This document shows, in pieces, positions 8,701 through 15,504 of a DNA stretch of 42,331 nt. Each line of letters opens with the position of its first letter. The first letter of the stretch is position 1. The translations under genes and the position numbers were made by a program. The notes under the pieces were generated by a model, which worked only from the letters and a program-made list of their open reading frames with translations, did no database searches and was not told the DNA's origin. The stretch covers positions 1 to 42,331 of the forward strand of contig JALOQR010000006.1 in NCBI GenBank assembly GCA_025459365.1, written 5' to 3'. The stretch comes from Fimbriiglobus sp. (GTDB taxonomy: Bacteria; Planctomycetota; Planctomycetia; Gemmatales; Gemmataceae).

Positions 8701-9588
8701 GATCACACTGATGCCGCCGCCCGAACTGATGCCCCCGCCGAATCCGCCAACCGTGCCGGTGGCTTTGGCCGTGTTGGCTTGCACTACGGCATTCTTAATG
8801 TCCACACCGGTGAGGGCGTTGATGCCGCCGCCGCCGCCGCCAATCGCGGTGTTACCGAAGATGTTTGCCCGCTGCGTTTCGGATGCGCCTTCGATCGTGA
8901 CAAACCCGTTCGCGACGTCGATCCCCCCACCGCTTCCGGCCTGTGCCGTGTTACCCGAGATGCTGACGTTGCCCGTGGCCGTTCGTGTGATCGTCACGGA
9001 GGGCCTGGGGAATGTGACCCCGCCGTTGCCCACGAAGATCCCGCCACCGCTGCCGCTGGCAGTGTTGTTCTGCACCGAAACGTCGGTCAGGTTCAACTCC
9101 CCGCGGGTGATATTGATTGCCCCGCCGTTGCCGGTCACGTTCCCGCCGATCAGGTTCATCCGCGTCAGGCTGAGGGTGCGGAAAGCAGGCGGCCCTGGCG
9201 GCGGCGGAGACGGCGGGAGGACGTTGAAGATGCGGGTGTTGTTCCCCACGCTGGTGGCGGCGTTGACGATCGTCACGCCGTTCGTTGGGCCAGTGATCTC
9301 CAGGTCCCGGTTGATCGGGAATTCCTGAGTGATGCTGATGGTGCCACCGGTGGCCGCCGCTCCGCCGAACACGATGCGATCGTTGAAGCCGAAACCTCCA
9401 GCCACCACATCCTTGTTGACGGGTTCCCCCTTGTTCATCGAGTCGATGGCTTCGCGCAGGGTCACGACCCCGTCTTCGGCAACGTTGTCGGCGAACGAGG
9501 TGACGGTGATGAGAGCCGGCACTTCCCGCGGTTCGAGAATCTCCAGAAACGGGCGGTTGGAGCGGGAGGACTTGGGGGAACGCGGCAT
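5755..9588 (-). CDS. Giant surface protein: beta-helix, Ig-like repeats, FG-GAP/VCBS repeats
   Basis: A 1277-aa extracellular protein. The N-terminus carries the planctomycete extracellular motif (FLEILEPREVPAL, residues 14-26) in place of a classical signal peptide. Residues 27-580 are a right-handed parallel beta-helix rich in GGGI..., TNSTIVGNSA and DRSTIANN turns, ending in a choice-of-anchor-Q-like segment (SPAINNG, DIGAFEF). Residues 583-937 hold about four putative Ig-like (He_PIG type) repeats of 85-90 aa with NGDGTATL and PGTYTLNLTATN. A proline-rich linker spans about 938-970. Residues 983-1277 hold six FG-GAP-like repeats (ADLNGDGRAEIITGAGAGGGPRV, FFAYDPGFTGGV). The likely role is adhesion or surface structure, with Ca-binding DxNxDG loops. 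No C-terminal anchor is visible. Confidence 0.85.
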   Translation of the reverse strand: MPRSPKSSRSNRPFLEILEPREVPALITVTSFADNVAEDGVVTLREAIDSMNKGEPVNKDVVAGGFGFNDRIVFGGAAATGGTISITQEFPINRDLEITGPTNGVTIVNAATSVGNNTRIFNVLPPSPPPPGPPAFRTLSLTRMNLIGGNVTGNGGAINITRGELNLTDVSVQNNTASGSGGGIFVGNGGVTFPRPSVTITRTATGNVSISGNTAQAGSGGGIDVANGFVTIEGASETQRANIFGNTAIGGGGGGINALTGVDIKNAVVQANTAKATGTVGGFGGGISSGGGISVINSRVDNNVATGFAAGGKYTGGGINVLDLGTLELDRSTVSGNASTMRGGGVYFYNNGDLVMTASTVAGNTTGDAFANEGGGLYLFGTTATIDRSTIANNQAGVGGGIFSRGGNDLTITNSTIVGNSASAPNQPNSSGGVTIDTVGTRFTLFNSIVALNNNGTGLNNADLNIAFNELNPAIARGLTMPNGTIGGFNLVGTMPVQASFNSLENLSGNVVNGALNPGIQVNFLGQPILSNNGGLTPTVALLPGSPAINNGFWFQPTGEFDQRNQASWGMKDIGAFEFVPPANTVPTISSPNTATFIEGQPGLHRIKVNANPIATMSIVGTLPPWVTLSNFSGFAELTGTPPPGSPSTITFTIRATNAAGFVDQPFTLNVHRAPVFTSANTATFLFNNPANSFTISTTAVPNAAISVNPATPLPGGVTLTDNGDGTATLTGPLPQIGTFTFNLVATNAVAATTQPFTLVVNRVPSFTSAPSVTFTAGQSSVFFVTTAAAPTATISTTSAFPPGMMLVNNGDGTATLGGFPSVPGTYTLNLTATNGVGVPATQTLTVTVNQAPVFTSPTSVVFQATVAGAFTVTTVALPPAAISTLSTLPPGMLLVSNGDGTATLSGTPTTPGTYTLDLTATNNVTTPSFQQLVVTVLPAPIVPPPVPPPGTVPPPVVPPVPPPVVTPKNAFLAATPGSSRLGSEVRVIDPITQQVIRTFVPYVGFNGPLSTAIADINADGVPDFFVGAGAGGGPRVSVFDGVTGLETTTFFAYSPFFTGGVSIAAGDMNGDGTPDMVVGMGAGSGPGTGPRVKVFDGRTFDTLQDFFAYDPGFTGGVNVAVGDVNGDGQNDIVTGARAGGGPHVRAFHGRTLGELASFFAYDSGFTGGVNVAAADLNGDGRAEIITGAGAGGGPRVSAWDATTTSELVTFFAYDPGFTGGVSVAAADLNGDNRAEIITGAGPGGGPHVKSFMGLSLAPMNSLFATDPTFTGGVSVG

Positions 9589-9899
9589 GGGGCAGCTCAG
9601 CGAAGGGGGGACGAATGCAGAAGGACGAAATTACCTAACTGTAACCTCACAACCACGCATAGGGCCGTTGGCGGTGTCAATTTTCACCGCAGCCTTCCTA
9701 TCTTCAACGGTGCAGCCCGGAAAACTCAACTCCAGACCGCCCGTATAAGACTCCCGATCCGCAGTCGGAGTTTCGCCCGGAGGAGCGGTTTTTCCGATTT
9801 CAACTACCTAGCCTTCCCGATCTGTCGGCCGTTCGGGATTTGCGTCCGGGAATACGACACACGCTGGTCTGTAGGATCTACACCTGTCCGCAAACTTTC
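9589..9899. other. 311-bp intergenic region, no gene seen
   Basis: This gap lies upstream of the surface-protein gene (start 9588, minus) and downstream of the gene at 9900-10979 (minus). It should hold the promoter of the former and the terminator of the latter. A weak hairpin (ACTCCCGA near 9750 with TCGGAGT near 9763) is present, but I cannot assign a -35/-10 pair with confidence. No repeat or RNA was recognised. Confidence 0.4.
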
Positions 9900-10979
9900 T
9901 CACCGCTTGGCCACCTCCCGGATCGCATCGTCGGGAAGGATGAACGAATTATCGATGAGTGCATCGCTCTCCACGACCAACTCCGGGTGGCGAACACCGA
10001 TCAGGGCGTGAACAGCGAAAATCTCCTGCACGCCGCTCTCGAACCGCACGAAGCCAACCACCTGCCCGGAACGGAGGTCGACCACCCACACCCCACACGC
10101 TCGCTTCTCGACCGGCAATTCGGTGATCGGCAGACCACTGAACGCAGCCGTTTCGCGGACCTGCGACAGCCCGACAAAGGCGAACGGGCCGACGAAGTCC
10201 AGCCCGCGGGTAAACCCTGGTAGGGTCGCCACCGGCACCAGTTGACCGCGGGCCGGATCAAGGTAGCCCAGCCCGCCGACGCCGGATTCGAGCACCCACA
10301 GTTTGCCGTCGTAGAGGCGGGGAGAGTGCGGCATACTCAGCCTGGCGGCGAGCACCTCGTGCGTGTCCACGTCGAGGAGCAATCCGCCGTCGCGCTTGTT
10401 TTCGCGCCACCCGCCGGCCGTATCGGTTGCACCCAGGCAGGTGACGTACTTGGGGCGGGCCGGATCGCCGGCCACGCACAGCCCGTTCAGGTGGCAGCGG
10501 TCTTCGGGAGCAAGGGCGGAGACGAACTTCGGCCGCCAGCGGGGGGTGAAGCTGTGCATGCGGTCGAGCGTGCAAAGGCAGGAAAAGCGAGTGTTCACCA
10601 CCCAGAGTTCATCCCCAGCCCAGGCGATGTCGTGCCCGCGGATGTCACCCGTGACGTGCATCGCCCGCGGCAGGTAACAGGCGTCGTGCGATCCTGGTGG
10701 GTTGATCTTGGCCGCCGCAGCCGGTTGATTATGAAACTCCCACACGGCCGATTTGGTGCCGATCGCCAACCGGCCGCCGTTCACCGCCAACCCCATCGGG
10801 GCGGGCAGGTCGCGGAAGTGTGTGTTCAGCTTGCTTCCCTGGGCGCGGAGGACCACCAACTTACCGGCCTGGTAGGTCGTCACCAGGAGCGAGACGCCAA
10901 GTTGAGAGAGCAGGTCGGGCAAGCTGGTGGTGAACACGCTCTCGAGGGGGCTTTCGGCGGGCGGGATGTCGGCAGACAT
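9900..10979 (-). CDS. TIGR03032-family protein (beta-propeller-like)
   Basis: A 359-aa cytoplasmic protein without a signal peptide. It resembles the conserved family TIGR03032/DUF4915: the SQLGVSLLVTTYQAGKLVVLR opening, the AMGLAV-type strand (here APMGLAVNGGRLAIGT), HDIAWAGDELWVVNTRFSCLCTLD, HLNGLCV, GLLLDV, MPHSPRLYDGKLWVLESG, LPGFTRGLDF and FAFVGLSQVRE all follow in the order typical of that family. These strands suggest a six- or seven-bladed propeller. The biochemical function of the family is not established to my knowledge; members often sit near TPR or sulfotransferase genes, which are not seen here. It is divergent from the small secreted protein at 11085, with a 105-bp shared upstream region. 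Confidence 0.8.
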   Translation of the reverse strand: MSADIPPAESPLESVFTTSLPDLLSQLGVSLLVTTYQAGKLVVLRAQGSKLNTHFRDLPAPMGLAVNGGRLAIGTKSAVWEFHNQPAAAAKINPPGSHDACYLPRAMHVTGDIRGHDIAWAGDELWVVNTRFSCLCTLDRMHSFTPRWRPKFVSALAPEDRCHLNGLCVAGDPARPKYVTCLGATDTAGGWRENKRDGGLLLDVDTHEVLAARLSMPHSPRLYDGKLWVLESGVGGLGYLDPARGQLVPVATLPGFTRGLDFVGPFAFVGLSQVRETAAFSGLPITELPVEKRACGVWVVDLRSGQVVGFVRFESGVQEIFAVHALIGVRHPELVVESDALIDNSFILPDDAIREVAKR

Positions 10980-11084
10980 GGTTGAGCCTGAGGGAATGTA
11001 ACAATTGCATTAGGCGGCGCAAGCAGGCGCGGTATCTCCGTTCAGAATTCAGAATACACCTCGCCCCACATCGGAGACTCCATC

Positions 11085-11489
11085 ATGTCGTTCACCCGCA
11101 CCCTGTTCGCTGTTGCCGCCCTGGCTGTGGTCGGCAGCGTCGCCTCGGCTCAAGTCGTCCGCTCCGGCATCGGCGTCCGCCCGGTGACCACTGCTGGCCC
11201 GGTGTCGAGCGCCGTCACCATCCCGGCCATGCAGTGGCAGAACGCCGTTCTTCAGGCCCAATTGTGGCAGATGTACCAGCCGCCGGTGGTCTTCAACCCC
11301 TGGGTGCCGGTGAGCGCCTGGACGCCGATCGCCCCGGTCAACCCGTGGGTGAACGGACTCGGTTACAACCCCTGGGTGAACAACATCGCCCGTAACCCGT
11401 GGGTGCCGGGCGTGGTTTCGACTCCCGGTTTCGTCGGCGGTTCGACTGGTTCGTTCTACCGCAACTACACCAACCCGTGGGGCCGCTAA
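11085..11489 (+). CDS. Small secreted NPW-repeat protein
   Basis: A 134-aa protein with a clear signal peptide (residues 1-22, cleavage likely after VASA before QVV). The mature part is rich in W, N, P, V and Q and carries the tripeptide NPW five times (residues 71, 86, 95, 104 and 130), mostly as [FVYR]-NPWV with spacings of 15, 9 and 9 and then a last copy at the C-terminus (TNPWGR). GGAGA about 8 bases upstream of the ATG serves as a ribosome-binding site. There are no cysteines or catalytic motifs. It could be a surface or matrix protein. I do not recognise a family. The esterase gene begins 9 bp after its stop, so the two may be co-transcribed. Confidence 0.7.
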   Translation: MSFTRTLFAVAALAVVGSVASAQVVRSGIGVRPVTTAGPVSSAVTIPAMQWQNAVLQAQLWQMYQPPVVFNPWVPVSAWTPIAPVNPWVNGLGYNPWVNNIARNPWVPGVVSTPGFVGGSTGSFYRNYTNPWGR

Positions 11490-11498
11490 ACTGACGGT

Positions 11499-12359
11499 GT
11501 GAACACCGTCGTCCTGCCCTTTGCCTCGGGTGAACGCCGATACCTCCTGCACGGGGCCGACCAGTCCGGTCGGCCCCGGCCGCTGGTGGTCATGCTCCAC
11601 GGCACCGGCGGTTCGGCCGAGTTTGCCGCCGAAGAAACCCGCTGGCCCACCTTCGCCGACACGCATCATCTCCTCGTCGCCTTTCCGGACGGTCTGCCCC
11701 TCGACCCGTCTCGCCCGCCCTCGTTCCTGACCAACCCGAAGCGGTGGAACGACGGCTCGACCCGACCCGGGGACCCATTCCACACCGAGACGGACGACGT
11801 CGGCTTCCTGTCAGCCGTCATCCGCCACGCCGTTCAACACACCGACGCCGACCCGCACCGCGTGTACCTCACCGGCTTCTCGAATGGGGCCGCGATGAGC
11901 TTCCGGTTCGCCGCCGAGCGGCCGACTGAACTGGCCGCCGTCGCCCCACTCGCCGGCTACTGCCACGTTTCCCCCGTGGCAGTGTCGCCGCCTGTGCCAA
12001 CGCTCTACATCGTCGGGGATCAGGACTTACTCATCCCGCTGCACGGTGGGCCGGCGCGTCTGCCGTGGGGCAACCGTGTGGTGGAGCGGCCAACGGTGGA
12101 GGCCACCCTGGCGAAGTGGGCGGCGGCCATCGGCTGCGACCCAACGCCGACGGTGGTGGGTGAGGCGAACGGGGTGCGGGAGGAGCGGTTCGCCGGGCCG
12201 GTGGAGTTGACGAAGGTGGTGGTGAGCGGGCTGGGGCACCACTGGCCCGGGGGGAAGGCGATGTTCAACCCGCGGATCGCAGGCCCGCCGTCGGACGTGC
12301 TAAACGGCTGCGAGCGGGTGTGGGCATTCTTCGAGCGACACGGCGGGCCAGGGGCGTGA
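11499..12359 (+). CDS. PHB-depolymerase-like alpha/beta-hydrolase esterase
   Basis: A 286-aa alpha/beta hydrolase of the esterase-PHB/LpqC type. It shows an oxyanion region (VVMLHGTGGSA), the nucleophile elbow GFSNGAA (Ser128), an acidic residue after TLYIVGDQDLLIP and a C-terminal catalytic His in GLGHHWPGG. The family hydrolyses short-chain polyhydroxyalkanoates or aryl/feruloyl esters. There is no signal peptide, so it would act inside the cell unless the start is wrong. The GTG at 11499 is the first start in frame after the upstream stop and gives a natural N-terminus (VNTVVLPFASGERRYLLH). A hairpin at 12375-12431 follows. The substrate cannot be read from the sequence. Confidence 0.85.
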   Translation: MNTVVLPFASGERRYLLHGADQSGRPRPLVVMLHGTGGSAEFAAEETRWPTFADTHHLLVAFPDGLPLDPSRPPSFLTNPKRWNDGSTRPGDPFHTETDDVGFLSAVIRHAVQHTDADPHRVYLTGFSNGAAMSFRFAAERPTELAAVAPLAGYCHVSPVAVSPPVPTLYIVGDQDLLIPLHGGPARLPWGNRVVERPTVEATLAKWAAAIGCDPTPTVVGEANGVREERFAGPVELTKVVVSGLGHHWPGGKAMFNPRIAGPPSDVLNGCERVWAFFERHGGPGA

Positions 12360-12374
12360 GCGACCGCGTGAGTG

Positions 12375-12431
12375 GAAGGCCAACCCGGTTGCAGGGTTCC
12401 CGGTTCTGGCAAGCGATTGGCGTTGGCCTTC
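12375..12431 (+). terminator. Possible hairpin terminator
   Basis: GAAGGCCAAC (12375-12384) is the reverse complement of GTTGGCCTTC (12422-12431), with a 37-nt loop, just after the esterase stop. The long loop and weak T-rich tail (TCTCAGTTCC) make it a modest candidate. Confidence 0.4.
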
Positions 12432-12493
12432 TCTCAGTTCCTATCTAGACTGTGGGCACGCGCGACCCGTTCACGTCATCCCGCCCGGTGCGC

Positions 12494-13444
12494 ATGAGCC
12501 TCCCGCTCCAGACTTCTGCATTGCTTCAGTCGGCCCGCGACCTGGTGAAGGCGCTGCCCGCCGATGGCGTGCTGCTCCTCACCGAAACCGCCCTCGACTG
12601 GGAAGAGGTGGAGCGGCACCTGATCGGGTGCAAGCTGTACGCTGCCTCCGACAAACCGAACTTGCTCAAGCCACTCCGCGACAGCGAGGCGTGGACGGTC
12701 ATCGACCTCGACCCCGAACCGCTACCGGTGCAGGAGCGGTTGAGCAACGCCCTGCTGAACGCCGTGTCCACCGAGACGGTGCAACCGGGGGCGCACATCG
12801 TGGTGCTGTACAACGGCATCGCCACCATGGAGGACGCCCCCGAGCCGATCGACAGCCTCAGCGTCATCCACCTGGGCGAACACCTGGAGCCGATGACCAA
12901 CCAAGACCTGCGGAAACTGGGCAAGGGGGTGCCGCTCGATGTGCTGCGGGCCGTTGTTGATCTGGCCAAGGAGATCGGGCGGGAAGGCCGCGAAGGGCAC
13001 CCGATCGGCACCATTCTGGTGGTCGGCGATGTGAAGAAGGTGCAGGGGGTGTCGCGGTTCCTGAATTTCAACCCGTTCCGTGGGTACACCCGCCAGGAGC
13101 GAGACATCCGCGATCGCAAGGTACGCGAGCAGATCAAGGAGATCGCCAAGCTCGACGGGGCCATCCTCATCGGCCGCGATGGCATCGCCGAGGCTGCCTG
13201 CCTGTACCTCGACGTGCCGACCGACGGCATCGGGCTGAGCAAGGGGCTGGGCAGCCGGCACCTGTCGGCGGCGGCGGTCACCCAGCACACCAAGGCCATC
13301 TCGTTCTGTATCAGCCAGTCGTCGGGCACAGTGCGGGTGTTTCAGGGGGGCGAATTGAAGTTGCACATCGAACCGCTCGCCCGACCGCACGTGTGGCAGC
13401 CGCTTCGCCTGGAAAGCCAGGAGTCTGAAGTCGGCGGACAGTGA
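12494..13444 (+). CDS. DisA_N/DAC-domain protein, putative diadenylate cyclase
   Basis: A 316-aa soluble protein. The C-terminal 120 residues match the diadenylate cyclase (DAC) fold: a catalytic DGA motif (LDGAILIGRDG, Asp221-Ala223), the GLGSRHL loop where the family has G-x-RHR (Arg255-His256-Leu257), and the closing strand SQSSGTVRVFQGGE. This family condenses two ATP to c-di-AMP. The third residue of RHR is Leu here, so activity is uncertain. The N-terminal half (residues 1-170) resembles the alpha/beta domain found in archaeal/planctomycete DAC proteins, including VVVGD-type strands. I prefer ATG 12494 over the GTG at 12452, whose extra 14 residues are not domain-like. No c-di-AMP phosphodiesterase or receptor is nearby. 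Confidence 0.8.
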   Translation: MSLPLQTSALLQSARDLVKALPADGVLLLTETALDWEEVERHLIGCKLYAASDKPNLLKPLRDSEAWTVIDLDPEPLPVQERLSNALLNAVSTETVQPGAHIVVLYNGIATMEDAPEPIDSLSVIHLGEHLEPMTNQDLRKLGKGVPLDVLRAVVDLAKEIGREGREGHPIGTILVVGDVKKVQGVSRFLNFNPFRGYTRQERDIRDRKVREQIKEIAKLDGAILIGRDGIAEAACLYLDVPTDGIGLSKGLGSRHLSAAAVTQHTKAISFCISQSSGTVRVFQGGELKLHIEPLARPHVWQPLRLESQESEVGGQ

Positions 13445-13541
13445 CCGATCCGTGGTTGCCAGCCGCCCTGCGTAACCTCGACTCGACCATCTCTCGCCAG
13501 CCGTCTAGCATGACTTCCGTCCTGCCTTCCCCAGTGGAGTC

Positions 13542-15347
13542 ATGCCAATGCTGCGTTTCCGAGTCCTGGCGGTGCTACTCGCCGCCCTAGCCCCGGCGGC
13601 ACTCTTCGCCGCTCCAGTGCCGGTCGGCGGCAAGCCGGCCGATGTCAGTGAGTTGCCCGTCGCCGCCAACGCAATGGTCGTGGTGCAGGTGAACGGCCTG
13701 GAGCGAGTGAAGGAACGTATCGTGAAGATGGTCGGCAGTGTGGATGCCGATGCGGGCAAGCAGGCCGGGGAACAGATCGACGGGTTCTTGAAGGGTGCCC
13801 TGGAAGGGCGCGACCTCGCCGGCCTCGACCCGCAGGGGCGGGTGTTCCTGGCGGTCGGCAACCTGGGCGAGGTCGCCTCGGCCGATGGGCCGATCGCCGT
13901 GCTCCTGCCGGTGAAGGACTACAAGACATTCCGCGAGAAGTTTCTGAGCGAGGGGGAACGGAAATCGTTCCAGAAGGGCAAGGGCGGAGTGGATGAGATC
14001 GAATTCGAGCCATCCGGCGGTAGTGCGCTCTATCTGGTCGACACCACCACGGGGTACGTCGTCGTCAGCCCGAACCGAGACACCGCCGAGGCCTATGCCG
14101 GCAAGTACGAGAAACTGACGGCCAAGAAGATGGGTAACCTCGCCGACGCCTTCCTGGCGAACGACCTCGGGATCTTCCTCAACCTGGCGCGAGTCAACGA
14201 AGAATACGCCGGCCAGATCGCCCAGGCGCGGGCGGCGGTCGGTCAGTTGTTCCAGTTGTTCGGCGGCGACGTACTCGACAAGAGCCAGATCGAGCAGGCG
14301 AAGGCGGCAGTCGAAGGGCTGTTTCAGGTGATCGAAGACGGCACGGGTCTGGTGCTGGCCATCGATGCCCGACCGGAAGGCTTCGCTCTGCGGGCCGAGG
14401 CCGGCTTTAACGCGGGTAGCACCACCGACCAGCTGCTCGCCGCCGAGACGCCCTCGCCGCTGAAGGGGCTGGCCGACCTGCCCAAAGGGATGTCGTCGTA
14501 CAGTGCGAGCCAGTGGGGCCAGGGGCTTGGCGGGCTGCAACGTAAGCTCTCGGCCGAGTTCGCTTCGGACGACGACAAAGCCGCCGATGCCATCAACAAG
14601 TTGGTCGATCTGGGTGGCGGTGCGGGAGACTCGTTGAGCATGTCTGCGGCGGAATTTGCCAGCCTGACGGCGACAACATACAAGGACGCGGCCAAGGTGT
14701 CGGCTGCCAGGTTGGCTGTCTTCCAGGCACTCGACGAAGGGGCCAAGTACAGCAACCTCGTGCTCAAGCGCAAGCCGAAGGTGACAGCCGACGCTCAGTC
14801 GCACGCCGGGTTCAAACTGCATGCGGCCGAGATTGAGGTCGATTTCGAGGCGTCGGTGCAGAAGGCCGGCGACCCGAACCAGAAGGAAGCCGCCATCGAA
14901 GCGATGAAGAAACTGATGCCCGAGAAGCAAACCCTCTGGTTCGGCACCGACGGCAAGCGGTACGTACAGGTGACCGGAAAGAACTGGGACGCGGCCAAGA
15001 AACTGTTGGATGAGTTTGCCGCTCCGAAGGCGAAGGTTGGGGACGACCCGGCATTCGCCGTCACTCGCAAGCAACTCCCGGCCGACGCCGGTTACCTGCT
15101 GCTCACCGACGCCGTGCCCCTGCTTGGCCAACTGAGCGACTACGCTGGGCAACTCGGCGGAGCCATCCCCGGCGCTCCTACCGGCGAACTTCCCAAGTTC
15201 GGCAAGGGAAAGGGCGACACGGCATACATCGGGATGGCGGTGGCCGCTCGCAAGCAGTCGGTGCGGTTCGATCTGTTCGTCCCGGTGGGGGCCGTGAAGG
15301 CGGCGATGAAGGCCGCCGAAGAAGGTGAGAAGGACAAGGACAAGTAA
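13542..15347 (+). CDS. Secreted protein of unknown function (601 aa)
   Basis: A 601-aa protein with a signal peptide (MPMLRFRVLAVLLAALAPAALFA, cleavage near residue 23-24). The mature protein is acidic/lysine-mixed and shows repeated short blocks of the type VFLAVGNLGEV, IAVLLPVKDYKTFREKF, ALYLVDTTTGYVVVSPNRDTA and later WFGTDGKRYVQVTGKNWDAAKKLLDEF. These resemble the DUF3352-like secreted proteins common in planctomycetes, but I cannot place it firmly. There are no catalytic motifs and no anchor. The C-terminus is lysine/aspartate-rich (GEKDKDK). A second ATG at 13548 could also be used. The gene ends just before a very strong hairpin. Confidence 0.75.
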   Translation: MPMLRFRVLAVLLAALAPAALFAAPVPVGGKPADVSELPVAANAMVVVQVNGLERVKERIVKMVGSVDADAGKQAGEQIDGFLKGALEGRDLAGLDPQGRVFLAVGNLGEVASADGPIAVLLPVKDYKTFREKFLSEGERKSFQKGKGGVDEIEFEPSGGSALYLVDTTTGYVVVSPNRDTAEAYAGKYEKLTAKKMGNLADAFLANDLGIFLNLARVNEEYAGQIAQARAAVGQLFQLFGGDVLDKSQIEQAKAAVEGLFQVIEDGTGLVLAIDARPEGFALRAEAGFNAGSTTDQLLAAETPSPLKGLADLPKGMSSYSASQWGQGLGGLQRKLSAEFASDDDKAADAINKLVDLGGGAGDSLSMSAAEFASLTATTYKDAAKVSAARLAVFQALDEGAKYSNLVLKRKPKVTADAQSHAGFKLHAAEIEVDFEASVQKAGDPNQKEAAIEAMKKLMPEKQTLWFGTDGKRYVQVTGKNWDAAKKLLDEFAAPKAKVGDDPAFAVTRKQLPADAGYLLLTDAVPLLGQLSDYAGQLGGAIPGAPTGELPKFGKGKGDTAYIGMAVAARKQSVRFDLFVPVGAVKAAMKAAEEGEKDKDK

Positions 15348-15353
15348 CGCCAC

Positions 15354-15419
15354 CCTGGAGCCAACCCGTTGAGTCGGTAGATGTGGGCTCACCCGCCGAC
15401 TCGACGGGTTGGCTCCAGG
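15354..15419 (+). terminator. Strong hairpin terminator
   Basis: Arms 15354-15377 and 15396-15419 are 24 nt each and differ at a single position, which still pairs as G-U. The loop is 18 nt and the tail reads CCTATTTTCCCCTTT. It begins 6 bp after the stop of the 601-aa gene. The arm length is unusual for a factor-independent terminator, so it may be an inserted palindromic repeat that doubles as one. Confidence 0.8.
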
Positions 15420-15504
15420 CCTATTTTCCCCTTTACACCCCACCCCGGTTCCGTCTAAACATCCGAACGACACTCTCTCCCTCTCCCCACTTCCGGTGCC
15501 TGCG

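Noticed and set aside
7786-10011. 741-codon open frame on the plus strand
   Set aside because: Antisense to the beta-helix protein and the TIGR03032-type gene. Its product is Arg/Gly/Val-rich with no motif, typical of a shadow frame in GC-rich DNA.
13587-15473. 628-codon open frame on the minus strand
   Set aside because: Antisense to the 601-aa secreted protein, which has a signal peptide and sensible composition; the antisense product lacks both.
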